Below are positions 1-6,200 of a stretch of 6,319 nucleotides of DNA, piece after piece (the first letter of the stretch is position 1; each line of letters opens with the position of its first letter). The DNA comes from Planctomycetota bacterium. Its GTDB lineage: Bacteria > Planctomycetota > Planctomycetia > Isosphaerales > Isosphaeraceae. The stretch is taken from positions 1-6,319 of the forward strand of contig JAJYCH010000295.1 of NCBI GenBank assembly GCA_021778575.1, read 5' to 3'. Both the position numbers and the translations under genes were made by a program. The notes under the pieces are model-generated. The model was not told the DNA's origin. It worked only from the letters and a program-made list of their open reading frames with translations, and made no database searches.

Positions 1-1520
1 TCGCCCAGCCGATCGTGAAAATCAGGCGGACAGAGCCCCGACGCATCGATGAACCGGTGACTACCAATGTGGTATTCGACCGATCCCACGCGCCCCGACG
101 CCCCCAGACCAGGCACGGCACTGTAGGCGTCAGCCACGGGCACATCAAGCCGTAAACTCCTGGCATGACGGGAGATCGCTCGACCCAGGACGTGCCCGCC
201 CTGATCCCCCAGCGCCGCGGCGATCTGGAGCAACTCGGAGTCGAGCCGGTTGCCGGTCGGTACCACCTCGACCACGTCGGGCTCCCCCAGGGTGAGCGTT
301 CCGGTCTTGTCGAACGCAAGAACCCGGAGCCTGCCAACCTCTTCGAGGAACTGCCCTCCCTTGAGCAAGATCCCCCGCCTCGACGCCGCCGCCAGTGCCG
401 AAGCCAGCGCGACAGGCGTGGCGATCACCAGGGCGCACGGACAAGCGATCACCAGGACGACCAGACCTCGACCGAACCAGAGCGCGCCATCGCTCGGCGC
501 TCCGGTAGCCAGCCGAAACAGCGGCGGCGCCAGCATCACGATCAGCGAGACCACGACCACCAGCGGCGTGTACCACGCGGCGAATCGCTCGACCGTGCGC
601 TCGACCGGAGCGCGAGCCGCCTGGGCCTCGCGGACCCGGTCGGCGACCTTCGCGATCAACGAGTCGTCGAGCGTCCCCGACGCCTCGACCTCCAGCGCTC
701 CGTCGCCGTTGACCGAGCCGGCGAACACCTCGTCCCCCACCTCTCGGAACACCGGGACCGACTCCCCCGTGATCGCCTTCTGGTCCAGACTCGACCGACC
801 GCTGACGATCGAGCCGTCGACGGGAACTCGCTCGCCCGAGCGAACCCGGACACGATCGCCCCGAATAATCTCGGCCGCCGGAACCGTCGCGAACGTCCCG
901 TCGGCGGCCATTCGCTCGGCCAGGGCGGGAGTGACTTCGAGCAAGGCCCGGACCGCTCGACGGGCCCGATCAACGCTCAAGGCCTCCAATCCTTCGGACA
1001 AACCGAACAGGAACGCCACCGTCGCCCCTTCGTCCCACTCCCCCAGCGCGATCGCTCCGACGACCGCCGCGCCCATCAGGACGTGAATATCGAGCCGGAA
1101 CTGCCGGAGGCTCCGCCAGGCCCGAGGCGCCAGGTCGAGCCCGCCGGCGACCACCGCCAGACCGTAAGCGACCTTCGAGGCCGTGACCGCCTCGAACAGC
1201 CACTGGATCAAAACCCCCGCCAGCAGCGCCAAGCCCGAGGCAATCGTCGACGCCCAGCGGCCGTTTCTCGACCACCACGATCCGGCCACCAGCGGCGAGC
1301 CCACCAGGGCCGCCGACAAGCCCGCCCGCGCGCTGATCCGCCGGATCAGGGCTGATGGCTCGGTCAGATCCGGGTCATAATCGACCGTCATGATTCCGTG
1401 GATCAGATCAAAGCCAAGCGCCTCCACCCCCGGAGCCGGAGCCAGGGCCGACCGCAGCGCGGCCACCTCGACGGCGCAGTCGAGCCCGCGAACCTCCAGA
1501 GTGCAACGTGCTCGGCCCAT
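1..1520 (-). CDS. P1B-type heavy-metal-translocating ATPase, ZntA/CadA-like (N-terminal 506 residues; continues past the left edge)
   Basis: This is a membrane pump expected to use ATP to export divalent soft metals (Zn2+, Cd2+, Pb2+) from the cytoplasm. An uninterrupted frame starts at the ATG at 1520 and stays open to base 1. Visible in order: an HMA-like metal-binding domain (residues about 5-70) with GLDC at 12-15 and only one Cys where many family members have CxxC; four hydrophobic segments at about 89-181; the actuator domain with TGES at 251-254; two more segments with the metal-channel motif CPC at 360-362; and the phosphorylation site DKTGT at 404-408 (Asp404). The segment 'ERFAAWYTPL' and the CPC region resemble E. 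coli ZntA as I remember it, which favours the Zn/Cd/Pb class over copper. The expected His-Pro of the nucleotide domain is His443-Val444. TM7-8 and the hinge lie outside the window, so the metal assignment is inferred. AAGGA nine bases upstream supports the start. Confidence 0.95.
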   Translation of the reverse strand, partial: MGRARCTLEVRGLDCAVEVAALRSALAPAPGVEALGFDLIHGIMTVDYDPDLTEPSALIRRISARAGLSAALVGSPLVAGSWWSRNGRWASTIASGLALLAGVLIQWLFEAVTASKVAYGLAVVAGGLDLAPRAWRSLRQFRLDIHVLMGAAVVGAIALGEWDEGATVAFLFGLSEGLEALSVDRARRAVRALLEVTPALAERMAADGTFATVPAAEIIRGDRVRVRSGERVPVDGSIVSGRSSLDQKAITGESVPVFREVGDEVFAGSVNGDGALEVEASGTLDDSLIAKVADRVREAQAARAPVERTVERFAAWYTPLVVVVSLIVMLAPPLFRLATGAPSDGALWFGRGLVVLVIACPCALVIATPVALASALAAASRRGILLKGGQFLEEVGRLRVLAFDKTGTLTLGEPDVVEVVPTGNRLDSELLQIAAALGDQGGHVLGRAISRHARSLRLDVPVADAYSAVPGLGASGRVGSVEYHIGSHRFIDASGLCPPDFHDRLG

Positions 1521-1529
1521 CGTGCCGCA

Positions 1530-1534
1530 TCCTT
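1530..1534 (-). promoter_or_regulatory. Ribosome binding site of the P1B ATPase
   Basis: AAGGA on the minus strand, nine bases before the ATG at 1520. It decides the start: the ATG at 1530 is out of frame, and the HMA domain begins only a few residues after the chosen Met. Confidence 0.6.
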
Positions 1535-1575
1535 GTCGCCAGGGAAAATCATCCCCATCCCGCTCGTCACGACGA

Positions 1576-1604
1576 ATTATAGAGAAACACCGAAGTGGCG
1601 TGAA
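1576..1604 (-). promoter_or_regulatory. Sigma70-like promoter of the P1B ATPase
   Basis: On the minus strand a perfect TATAAT (1576-1581) lies 17 bases downstream of TTCACG (1599-1604), which matches TTGACA at four of six positions. Transcription would start near 1570 and leave a leader of about 50 bases. The box stands out in GC-rich DNA. No metal-regulator operator is recognised around it. Confidence 0.55.
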
Positions 1605-1639
1605 CGCGAGCTCTTGCGAATTTCCTCGGCCGAAACCGC

Positions 1640-1668
1640 TTGCGTCGGTCCCAACCCCTTCCTAGACT
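1640..1668 (+). promoter_or_regulatory. Candidate sigma70-like promoter of the PSP1-domain gene
   Basis: TTGCGT (1640-1645) and TAGACT (1663-1668) are separated by exactly 17 bases; they match the consensus at three and four of six positions. The predicted start is near 1675, giving a leader of about 105 bases before the ATG at 1781. The boxes are weak and this is the best placed pair, not a certain promoter. It diverges from the ATPase promoter, with 35 bases between the two -35 boxes. Confidence 0.3.
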
Positions 1669-1685
1669 GGTCAATGGACCAGGCT
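1664..1685. promoter_or_regulatory. Inverted repeat over the predicted start site of the PSP1 gene (possible operator)
   Basis: CTGGTC (1667-1672) and GACCAG (1677-1682) form a perfect six-base dyad around AATG. After one mismatch (A1666/G1683) it extends by two pairs (AG 1664-1665 with CT 1684-1685). The left arm overlaps the candidate -10 box and the dyad centre sits at the predicted start point, as expected of a repressor site. It could instead be the first hairpin of the transcript. No regulator gene is present in the window. Confidence 0.4.
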
Positions 1686-1695
1686 TGCGATCGAC

Positions 1696-1728
1696 GGGTG
1701 GAGAGATTTTTCCTCCCCCCTTATTTTT
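1696..1728 (+). terminator. Terminator-like hairpin in the leader of the PSP1 gene (possible attenuator)
   Basis: GGGTGGAG (1696-1703) pairs with CTCCCCCC (1713-1720) through seven G-C or A-T pairs and one T/C mismatch, with a nine-base loop. TTATTTTT (1721-1728) follows at once, giving the stem plus U-tract form of an intrinsic terminator. No plus-strand gene lies upstream that needs terminating, so it would act on the leader of the gene at 1781. Confidence 0.35.
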
Positions 1729-1780
1729 GCCAGGTTCGATGGATCGACCCTGACCCTCAGCGGGCCGGAGCCAGCCTTTC

Positions 1781-2401
1781 ATGGGATGCGCCTATCTCGT
1801 TCGTTATGGCCTGGCCCGAACCCTGGGCCGGTTCGAAGGAACATCCGACTCGCTGGTTCGCGGCCAGACCGTCGTGATCCGGACCCATCGAGGGACCGAA
1901 CTGGGTGAGGTCGTCTCCGAGGCCCCGCCGGTCCTCGAACAAACCTCGGCATCCACGCCTCTACCCATCCTCAGGCTGGCCGGGCTCGACGACCTCGAAC
2001 GAGCCCGAACCATCGAACGTTTGCGGTTCGAGCATTTCGAGACCTGCCAGGCGGTATTCGCCGGAGGAGCCTGGCCGCTCGACCTCATCGACGCCGAGCC
2101 TCTGCTCGACGATCGCCGGACCGTTCTCCACTATCTCGGCCCGCATCGACTCGACACCTCGGGGTTGGTCGCCGCCTTCCGCGACCTCTGCGGTCTCGAC
2201 GTCGTTCTCGAACCGGTGGGCCGAGACGTTCCCGACGCCGAGCCGGAGCCCGAACCTGACGCCGAGCCGGACCACGGCTGTGGCAGTTGCGGCAGCCAGT
2301 CGGGCGGCGGATGCGGAACCGGCGGCGGATGCGGAACCGGCGGCGGATGCGCGGTCAAGGCCCTGGTCGGGGCAAAGCGACGGACCTCGACGGTCGTCTG
2401 A
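1781..2401 (+). CDS. PSP1-domain (RicT/YaaT-like) protein with a Cys/Gly-rich C-terminal tail
   Basis: 206 residues, cytoplasmic, with no signal peptide or membrane segment. Residues 10-50 hold the typical PSP1 opening, including 'RGQTVVIRTHRGTELGEVV' at 27-45. Residues 60-147 continue the fold, with a charged helix at about 70-90 and a C-terminal part, 'FRDLCGLDVVLEPVGRDV', that aligns in layout with B. subtilis RicT. In RicT this is followed by Cys-containing segments linked to Fe-S clusters and to RNA processing with RicA and RicF. Here it is followed by an acidic Pro/Glu/Asp linker (about 151-164) and then a tail with Cys at 167, 170, 178, 184 and 190 spaced by Gly-rich turns. Other Cys are 3, 89 and 137. 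The tail may bind metal or a cluster, which is inference. GGAG (1767-1770) lies ten bases before the ATG. RicA/RicF partners are not visible, so the precise role is unknown. Confidence 0.9.
   Translation: MGCAYLVRYGLARTLGRFEGTSDSLVRGQTVVIRTHRGTELGEVVSEAPPVLEQTSASTPLPILRLAGLDDLERARTIERLRFEHFETCQAVFAGGAWPLDLIDAEPLLDDRRTVLHYLGPHRLDTSGLVAAFRDLCGLDVVLEPVGRDVPDAEPEPEPDAEPDHGCGSCGSQSGGGCGTGGGCGTGGGCAVKALVGAKRRTSTVV
2303..2350 (+). repeat. 18-base tandem repeat encoding GGGCGT units in the PSP1 protein tail
   Basis: The unit GGCGGCGGATGCGGAACC occurs twice without change (2303-2320, 2321-2338), followed by a third partial copy (2339-2350) that keeps the first 12 bases. It is in frame and adds one Cys per six residues. 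Identity at the DNA level points to recent slippage or duplication. Confidence 0.9.
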
Positions 2402-2412
2402 CCTCGCCTTCA

Positions 2413-2461
2413 GGAACAGGCGGAAAGTGATTCCCCAGCCGGTTCCTCCGTTTCTTTCTTT
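2413..2461 (+). terminator. Probable terminator of the PSP1 gene
   Basis: Twelve bases after the stop codon an interrupted hairpin forms. GGAAC (2413-2417) pairs with GTTCC (2442-2446), GGC (2419-2421) with GCC (2438-2440), and GGAA (2422-2425) with TTCC (2431-2434), around the loop AGTGA. There is one mismatch and a three-base bulge. A T-rich stretch, TTTCTTTCTTT, follows at 2451-2461. The stem is imperfect and the T-run is broken by C. Confidence 0.45.
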
Positions 2462-2700
2462 CGTTCGCGACTTCCCGTCGAACACGACGCTCACGGAACG
2501 TCGTCCGAACCGCCACGCCCCAAAGCGCGCGGCCACAATCTCCCGGGAACTGACCAGGAGCGCCACTCCCGTTGCAAGCGGAATAGAATATTGCGTTCGC
2601 GGGAGTATTATTGTGTTTTCGATTGTCGAATTTCTCGATTCTCTATGACGAGCGGAGGAACATAACCCCGAAAAAACCTTCATCCTGGAGCCTGCATCAA
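2462..2700 (+). other. Intergenic region upstream of the LERR repeat protein, with an AT-rich stretch
   Basis: No convincing gene is seen. Bases 2572-2650 are clearly richer in A/T than the rest of the window and probably hold the promoter of the gene at 2701, but no -35/-10 pair with proper spacing was found; an alternative sigma factor is possible. A small dyad, TTCGA-TTG-TCGAA, lies at 2618-2630. GGAG (2687-2690) is the ribosome binding site for the ATG at 2701. A stronger GGAGG at 2654-2658 has only an ATA after it at normal spacing. Confidence 0.4.
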
Positions 2701-3042
2701 ATGCGACGCTTTCACAACCCTCGTTATGCTCTTGATTCCCTGGAACGACGCCTCAATCCCTCGACCTCAATCCCGGTTCCGGTCACGGCGGATGTCTTGA
2801 TCGTGAACACGGCGGCCACCGGAACCACTACCTCCACTGCGATCACCGTCGATACCTCCACCACCACATCGACCACGCTGACAGATCCGACGACGCCGAC
2901 CGACCCGACCGCGCCAATCGACCCGACCGCGCCGACCGACCCGACCGCGCCGCCCGACCCGACCGCGCCGCCCGACCCGATCTACCCGGGTAATTCGGAT
3001 CTTCCGGGAGCCACCACCACGAGTACTTCGAGCACTCTCTGA
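2701..3042 (+). CDS. Small low-complexity protein with LERR-type N-terminus and DPTAPx repeats
   Basis: 113 residues of unknown function. Residues 1-21 (MRR then a basic/aromatic stretch and 'SLERRLNPS' at 13-21) resemble the conserved LExR-type N-terminal block at the start of many planctomycete surface or exported proteins. A short segment 'IPVPVTADVLIV' (24-35) follows, then a Thr/Ser-rich region (38-61), six DPxxPx units (62-97), and a Thr/Ser-rich end. There is no catalytic motif, no clear signal peptide and no membrane segment. Thr/Pro-rich composition would fit a wall-associated or spacer protein, which is inference. The ATG at 2701 was chosen because the LERR block usually lies close to the N-terminus and GGAG is ten bases upstream; the frame is open further up to a TTG at 2611. 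A chance reading frame over a repeat cannot be fully excluded, but the N-terminal match argues against it. Confidence 0.7.
   Translation: MRRFHNPRYALDSLERRLNPSTSIPVPVTADVLIVNTAATGTTTSTAITVDTSTTTSTTLTDPTTPTDPTAPIDPTAPTDPTAPPDPTAPPDPIYPGNSDLPGATTTSTSSTL
2884..2991 (+). repeat. Six 18-base units encoding DPTAPx
   Basis: The units are DPTTPT, DPTAPI, DPTAPT, DPTAPP, DPTAPP and DPIYPG. The middle four share GACCCGACCGCGCC almost exactly and vary mainly in the last codon, while the outer units have diverged. That pattern is typical of expansion from the centre of an array. Confidence 0.9.
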
Positions 3043-3083
3043 TTTCGGACGCCCTTCTTGAGCGTGGCACAAGCCGACGCGAA

Positions 3084-3203
3084 CCAGCGCGTTTTACAAG
3101 TGGCTGTCGCGACTTCTCCGGCGTAAGGGTGGGCTCGACCCACCATCTTCACCGAGCCCACCCTACGGGATCGCTACATCAATCTCTCTGCAAAACGCAC
3201 TAG
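3084..3203. repeat. Imperfect inverted repeat flanking the 3122-3167 palindrome (possible REP/MITE-like element)
   Basis: CCAGCGCGTTTTACA (3084-3098) and the reverse complement of 3189-3203 (CTAGTGCGTTTTGCA) agree at 12 of 15 positions; all three differences are transitions. They enclose about 90 bases with a small GTCGCGAC palindrome (3106-3113) and the long hairpin. This nested layout suggests a non-coding interspersed element in the intergenic gap. No target duplication was identified, and its copy number elsewhere cannot be judged from one window. Confidence 0.4.
3122..3167. repeat. Long palindrome with two competing folds
   Basis: GGGTGGGCTCG (3127-3137) pairs perfectly with CGAGCCCACCC (3153-3163), and CGTA (3122-3125) with TACG (3164-3167) around one bulged A, giving 15 pairs and a 15-base loop. 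A second fold uses the same left arm: GGTGGG (3128-3133) with CCCACC (3139-3144), with a five-base loop. No T-run follows on either strand, so it is not a classic terminator. Confidence 0.8.
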
Positions 3204-3240
3204 CCCGCCGGGATCAATCGATCCGGCGGGCTTGGCTTTT
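3192..3240. terminator. Bidirectional intrinsic terminator between convergent genes
   Basis: AGCCCGCCGG-G-ATC (3202-3215) pairs with GATCCGGCGGGCT (3220-3232), 13 pairs with one bulged G and the loop AATC. On the plus strand GGCTTTT (3234-3240) follows shortly after; on the minus strand a TTTT (complement of 3192-3195) lies six bases past the stem. It can end transcripts of the LERR gene (stop at 3042) and of the kinase gene (stop at 3275). Confidence 0.8.
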
Positions 3241-3274
3241 GGGCCAGCGCGAAAGTTCACTGCCAATGACGCCA

Positions 3275-6200
3275 TCAGCGAGAGGCGTTCAAGGCCCCGA
3301 ATCGCTGGTCGATCTCGGCACGAAACTCGTCGAAAAGCGGTCCCTTGGCGAAGAATGTGGATCGGTACAACGGGCAGATCTCGAATGATTGAACAAGATA
3401 GCCCAGGGCCTTCGAATGATGTTCCGCCCGAATGTCCGGTGCCAGCCCGGCGGTTTGCAACGCCGTCGCGTGAATCCAGGCGAAGACAAAAAGGGTTCGT
3501 CCTCTCGGGCTGAAAGCTTCTTGTTTGGTAAACTTATCGCGGATGGCGAGCGTTGTCTCGGAAAGAGCGCGGGAGCGGTTGACGTGGACCATGGCACGCT
3601 CGTTGACTGCCAGTGCCTCGACGATCTTGCCGCGACTTGCCAGATCCACCGCGACTTGATGATAGCCAATCAGCGCGGTGGGTAGGGTGCAGAACAGTTC
3701 CTCGAATCGGGGATGATCGATCAGGCGGTTGAACTCCTCGATGGCCGAGAGACGGTCGATAGCGACAAGTTGTTCGGCCCTTCGGTACCGAGCTTCGAGA
3801 TGTTCGGGGTCCGCTTCGATCACCAGGTCGTATTCACCAATCGCTTCGCGGGTCAGTCCCGTCCTGGCCAGTCCCCTGGCGAGATAGGTCCGGGTTTCGC
3901 GGTCGTCGGGATTGGATTCGAGAATCCGCCGAGCCAGACATTGACCCGTCTCCGACAATGGCGAGTGAGCGGATTCGGAGGGAAAGAGCAGGCGAAACTG
4001 AAAACTCATCGTCGCGGCCGGCCCAGCCCGTCGCGAGAGGACGGCGTAGCGACTGAGATCCCCCTCGACGGTTTCCAACTGGCTATCAACCAGAAGGATC
4101 TTCGCTCGGATCCGATAAGCGGGCGCGAAGTCGGGATCGATCCGCAAAGCCCGGTCGCATTCGAGGAGGGCCTGGGCGAACGGATCGTGTTTGAATTGAT
4201 CGGCCATGTCGCGCGCCGCGCTGAACAGAACCGATGCTCGCAACGCGTGGAGGGCCGGATTCATTGGACCACGATCGCAGCAGATCTGGAGATGGCGGCC
4301 CGCTTCGGCGTATTCGTTGATCCGGCAAGCGACGATGGCCGTCCGGTAATGCCCCCAGAACAGATCCGGTCGTTCCTTCAAGGCTTCGAGATAAAGGCCC
4401 ATGGCCTGTCGGGCATGAAGCGGTTCGGCGGCGATTCCCGCGAGATAATTTTCCATCCAGTTCGGGAGCCTGGCAACCGGCGGATCGAACCGGCTCCGAT
4501 CGAGCTGTCCGAGCCGTTCGAGAAGAACTCGGCGCTCCTTCTGAAGGGGCTGAGATTGGACCTGCTGGAGTGTTCGGTCGAGCAGCGCCAGCCCTCGCTT
4601 CCAGGATTCGGGCGATTCGGGAGCCTCGCCCAGGGCCCGGGCGTAGCGGAGAATCTGCTCGAACAGCCAGACTTCCAGTTCGTCGCGCTCCCGGTCGGGT
4701 AGCGCCTGGACCGCCGAGCGAGTTCGCCAGTCGGGGTCGGTCAGGACGTTGTAGCGGGAGAGCTGGCGAGCGGCCACCTCGATCGGTTCGCCCAGCTCAT
4801 CACCGCGCCAGAGCCCTTGTCGGAAGCCGAAGACGCCGGAATCAGCCCGATCGATGATCGTCGAATAATTGTCGAGCGCCTGATTGCGTTTGCTTCCCTG
4901 GAGAACAGCCGACGCCAGACAGGAGACGACCACCGCCATCAACAGGGTCAAACCCAGAGCGATCAGAGGAGCGCGACGCCGTCGGACTTTCCGGGTCAAC
5001 TCCGAGCTCCGCGATTCGGCGGCGAACGCCAGCGGACGGTCGGAACGCCAGCGGTCGAGATCATCGGCCAGCTCGTTCCCCCGGACATAACGATCGAGCG
5101 GGTCCGGGGCCAGGCATTTCCCGAGGATCGATCGGAGCGCCGGAGGGATGGAATGATCGAGACTGGAGCCGAGCGAAGCCGGCAGGGTTCGTCGCGGAAT
5201 GGCCAGTTCGGCGGCCAGTTCTCTCGGGGTTCCGGGCCGACGATGGGGAACCGAGGGGGGCTGGCCGGTCAGGGCTTCGAGGAGCAGGAGTCCGAGCGCG
5301 TAGAGGTCGGCCCGGTGGAGGTTGGCGGCCTTCCGTGACCATTCGGGGTTTCCTTCGGCGATCGCTTCGAGCCGCTCGGGAGCCATGTAAGCCAGCGTCC
5401 CGCCCGGTTCGGCCGCGTCACCGAGCCCGACGTCTCGCCAGTCAACCGACAGGTTGAAGTCGAGCAGTAACGGGTTGCCGTCGGCGGTCAGAAGAACATT
5501 GGACGGCTTGAGATCGCCGTGGGCGACCCCGCGCTGATGAGCGTGATCGAGAGCCTCGGCCAGCCGGGCGACAAGCCAGGCGAGCGACTGGGCATAGGAG
5601 AGTCCTCCGAGGATCTCGCGAGCCGGCCGGGCCAGCTCGGTCGACGGATATTCGGGAGCCGAGACCCGGTCGAGATCGCGCAGAAAGTCGCGACCCGAAC
5701 GCGGTCGAGATCCTTGGAGACGCCGGACTTCGAGGACCGAAGCCAGAGTCGCGCCGCCCAGAAACGGCATGCAGACCAGGTGCAAGGCTCCGTTATCCGC
5801 CTCGGCGTGGCGCAAGACCTCGACGATGTGAACATGGCGGACCCGAGCCAGGAGCCGAGGTTCGGCCGTCAATCGGGTCGTCACCTTGAGGACAACCAGG
5901 CGATGGTCGAGGTCGGCCTGCTCGGACAGGAAGACCCGGGCGAACGCCCCTCGACCCAGCTCGCGGAGCAGTCGATACGGACCAATCTCGTCGCCGATCG
6001 ACGGCAGTTCCCCCGGTCCGGACCACCCTTTGAGATCCGAAGCCGTGAAGACCCCGTGGAGCGAAAACAGACGACTGAGCGAGCGCTCGTGGTCGGGAAA
6101 ACGACGGAGGTATTCCGCCGGATCGGGCTGAAGATCGGCGGCCTCGGCCAGGCAATATTCATGGTAGATCAGCTCGGCCGATTCCTCGAACGTCAGGACG

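Noticed and set aside
165..1355. Long plus-strand open frame (396 residues)
   Set aside because: It is the shadow of the minus-strand P1B ATPase, which has clear TGES, CPC and DKTGT motifs. The translation is Arg/Asp/Gln-rich with no recognisable domain.
2303..2350. Tandem repeat as a possible CRISPR-like array
   Set aside because: Units are 18 bases, directly adjacent without spacers, and in frame with the PSP1 gene.
2484..2504. Hairpin ACGACG / CGTCGT with a nine-base loop
   Set aside because: Six pairs with a large loop and no T-tract; easily expected by chance in GC-rich DNA.
1905..2683. Open frames in other phases over the PSP1 gene (plus 1905-2648, minus 1961-2683)
   Set aside because: Both are low-complexity shadows of the PSP1 gene that run on into the intergenic region. 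The PSP1 frame has the recognisable domain.
2767..3072. Minus-strand Arg/Gly repeat frames opposite the LERR protein
   Set aside because: The GRVGRR-type repeats are only the complement of the DPTAPx-coding repeat. There is no N-terminal motif or ribosome binding site.
3713..4702. Plus-strand open frame (329 residues) opposite the kinase gene
   Set aside because: It lies fully antisense to the TPR half of the kinase, has no family features, and is explained by GC-rich codon bias.
5882..5884. GTG as start of the kinase gene
   Set aside because: It directly follows the conserved Lys codon of the ATP site. The Gly loop and planctomycete pre-domain lie upstream in the same open frame, up to the window edge.
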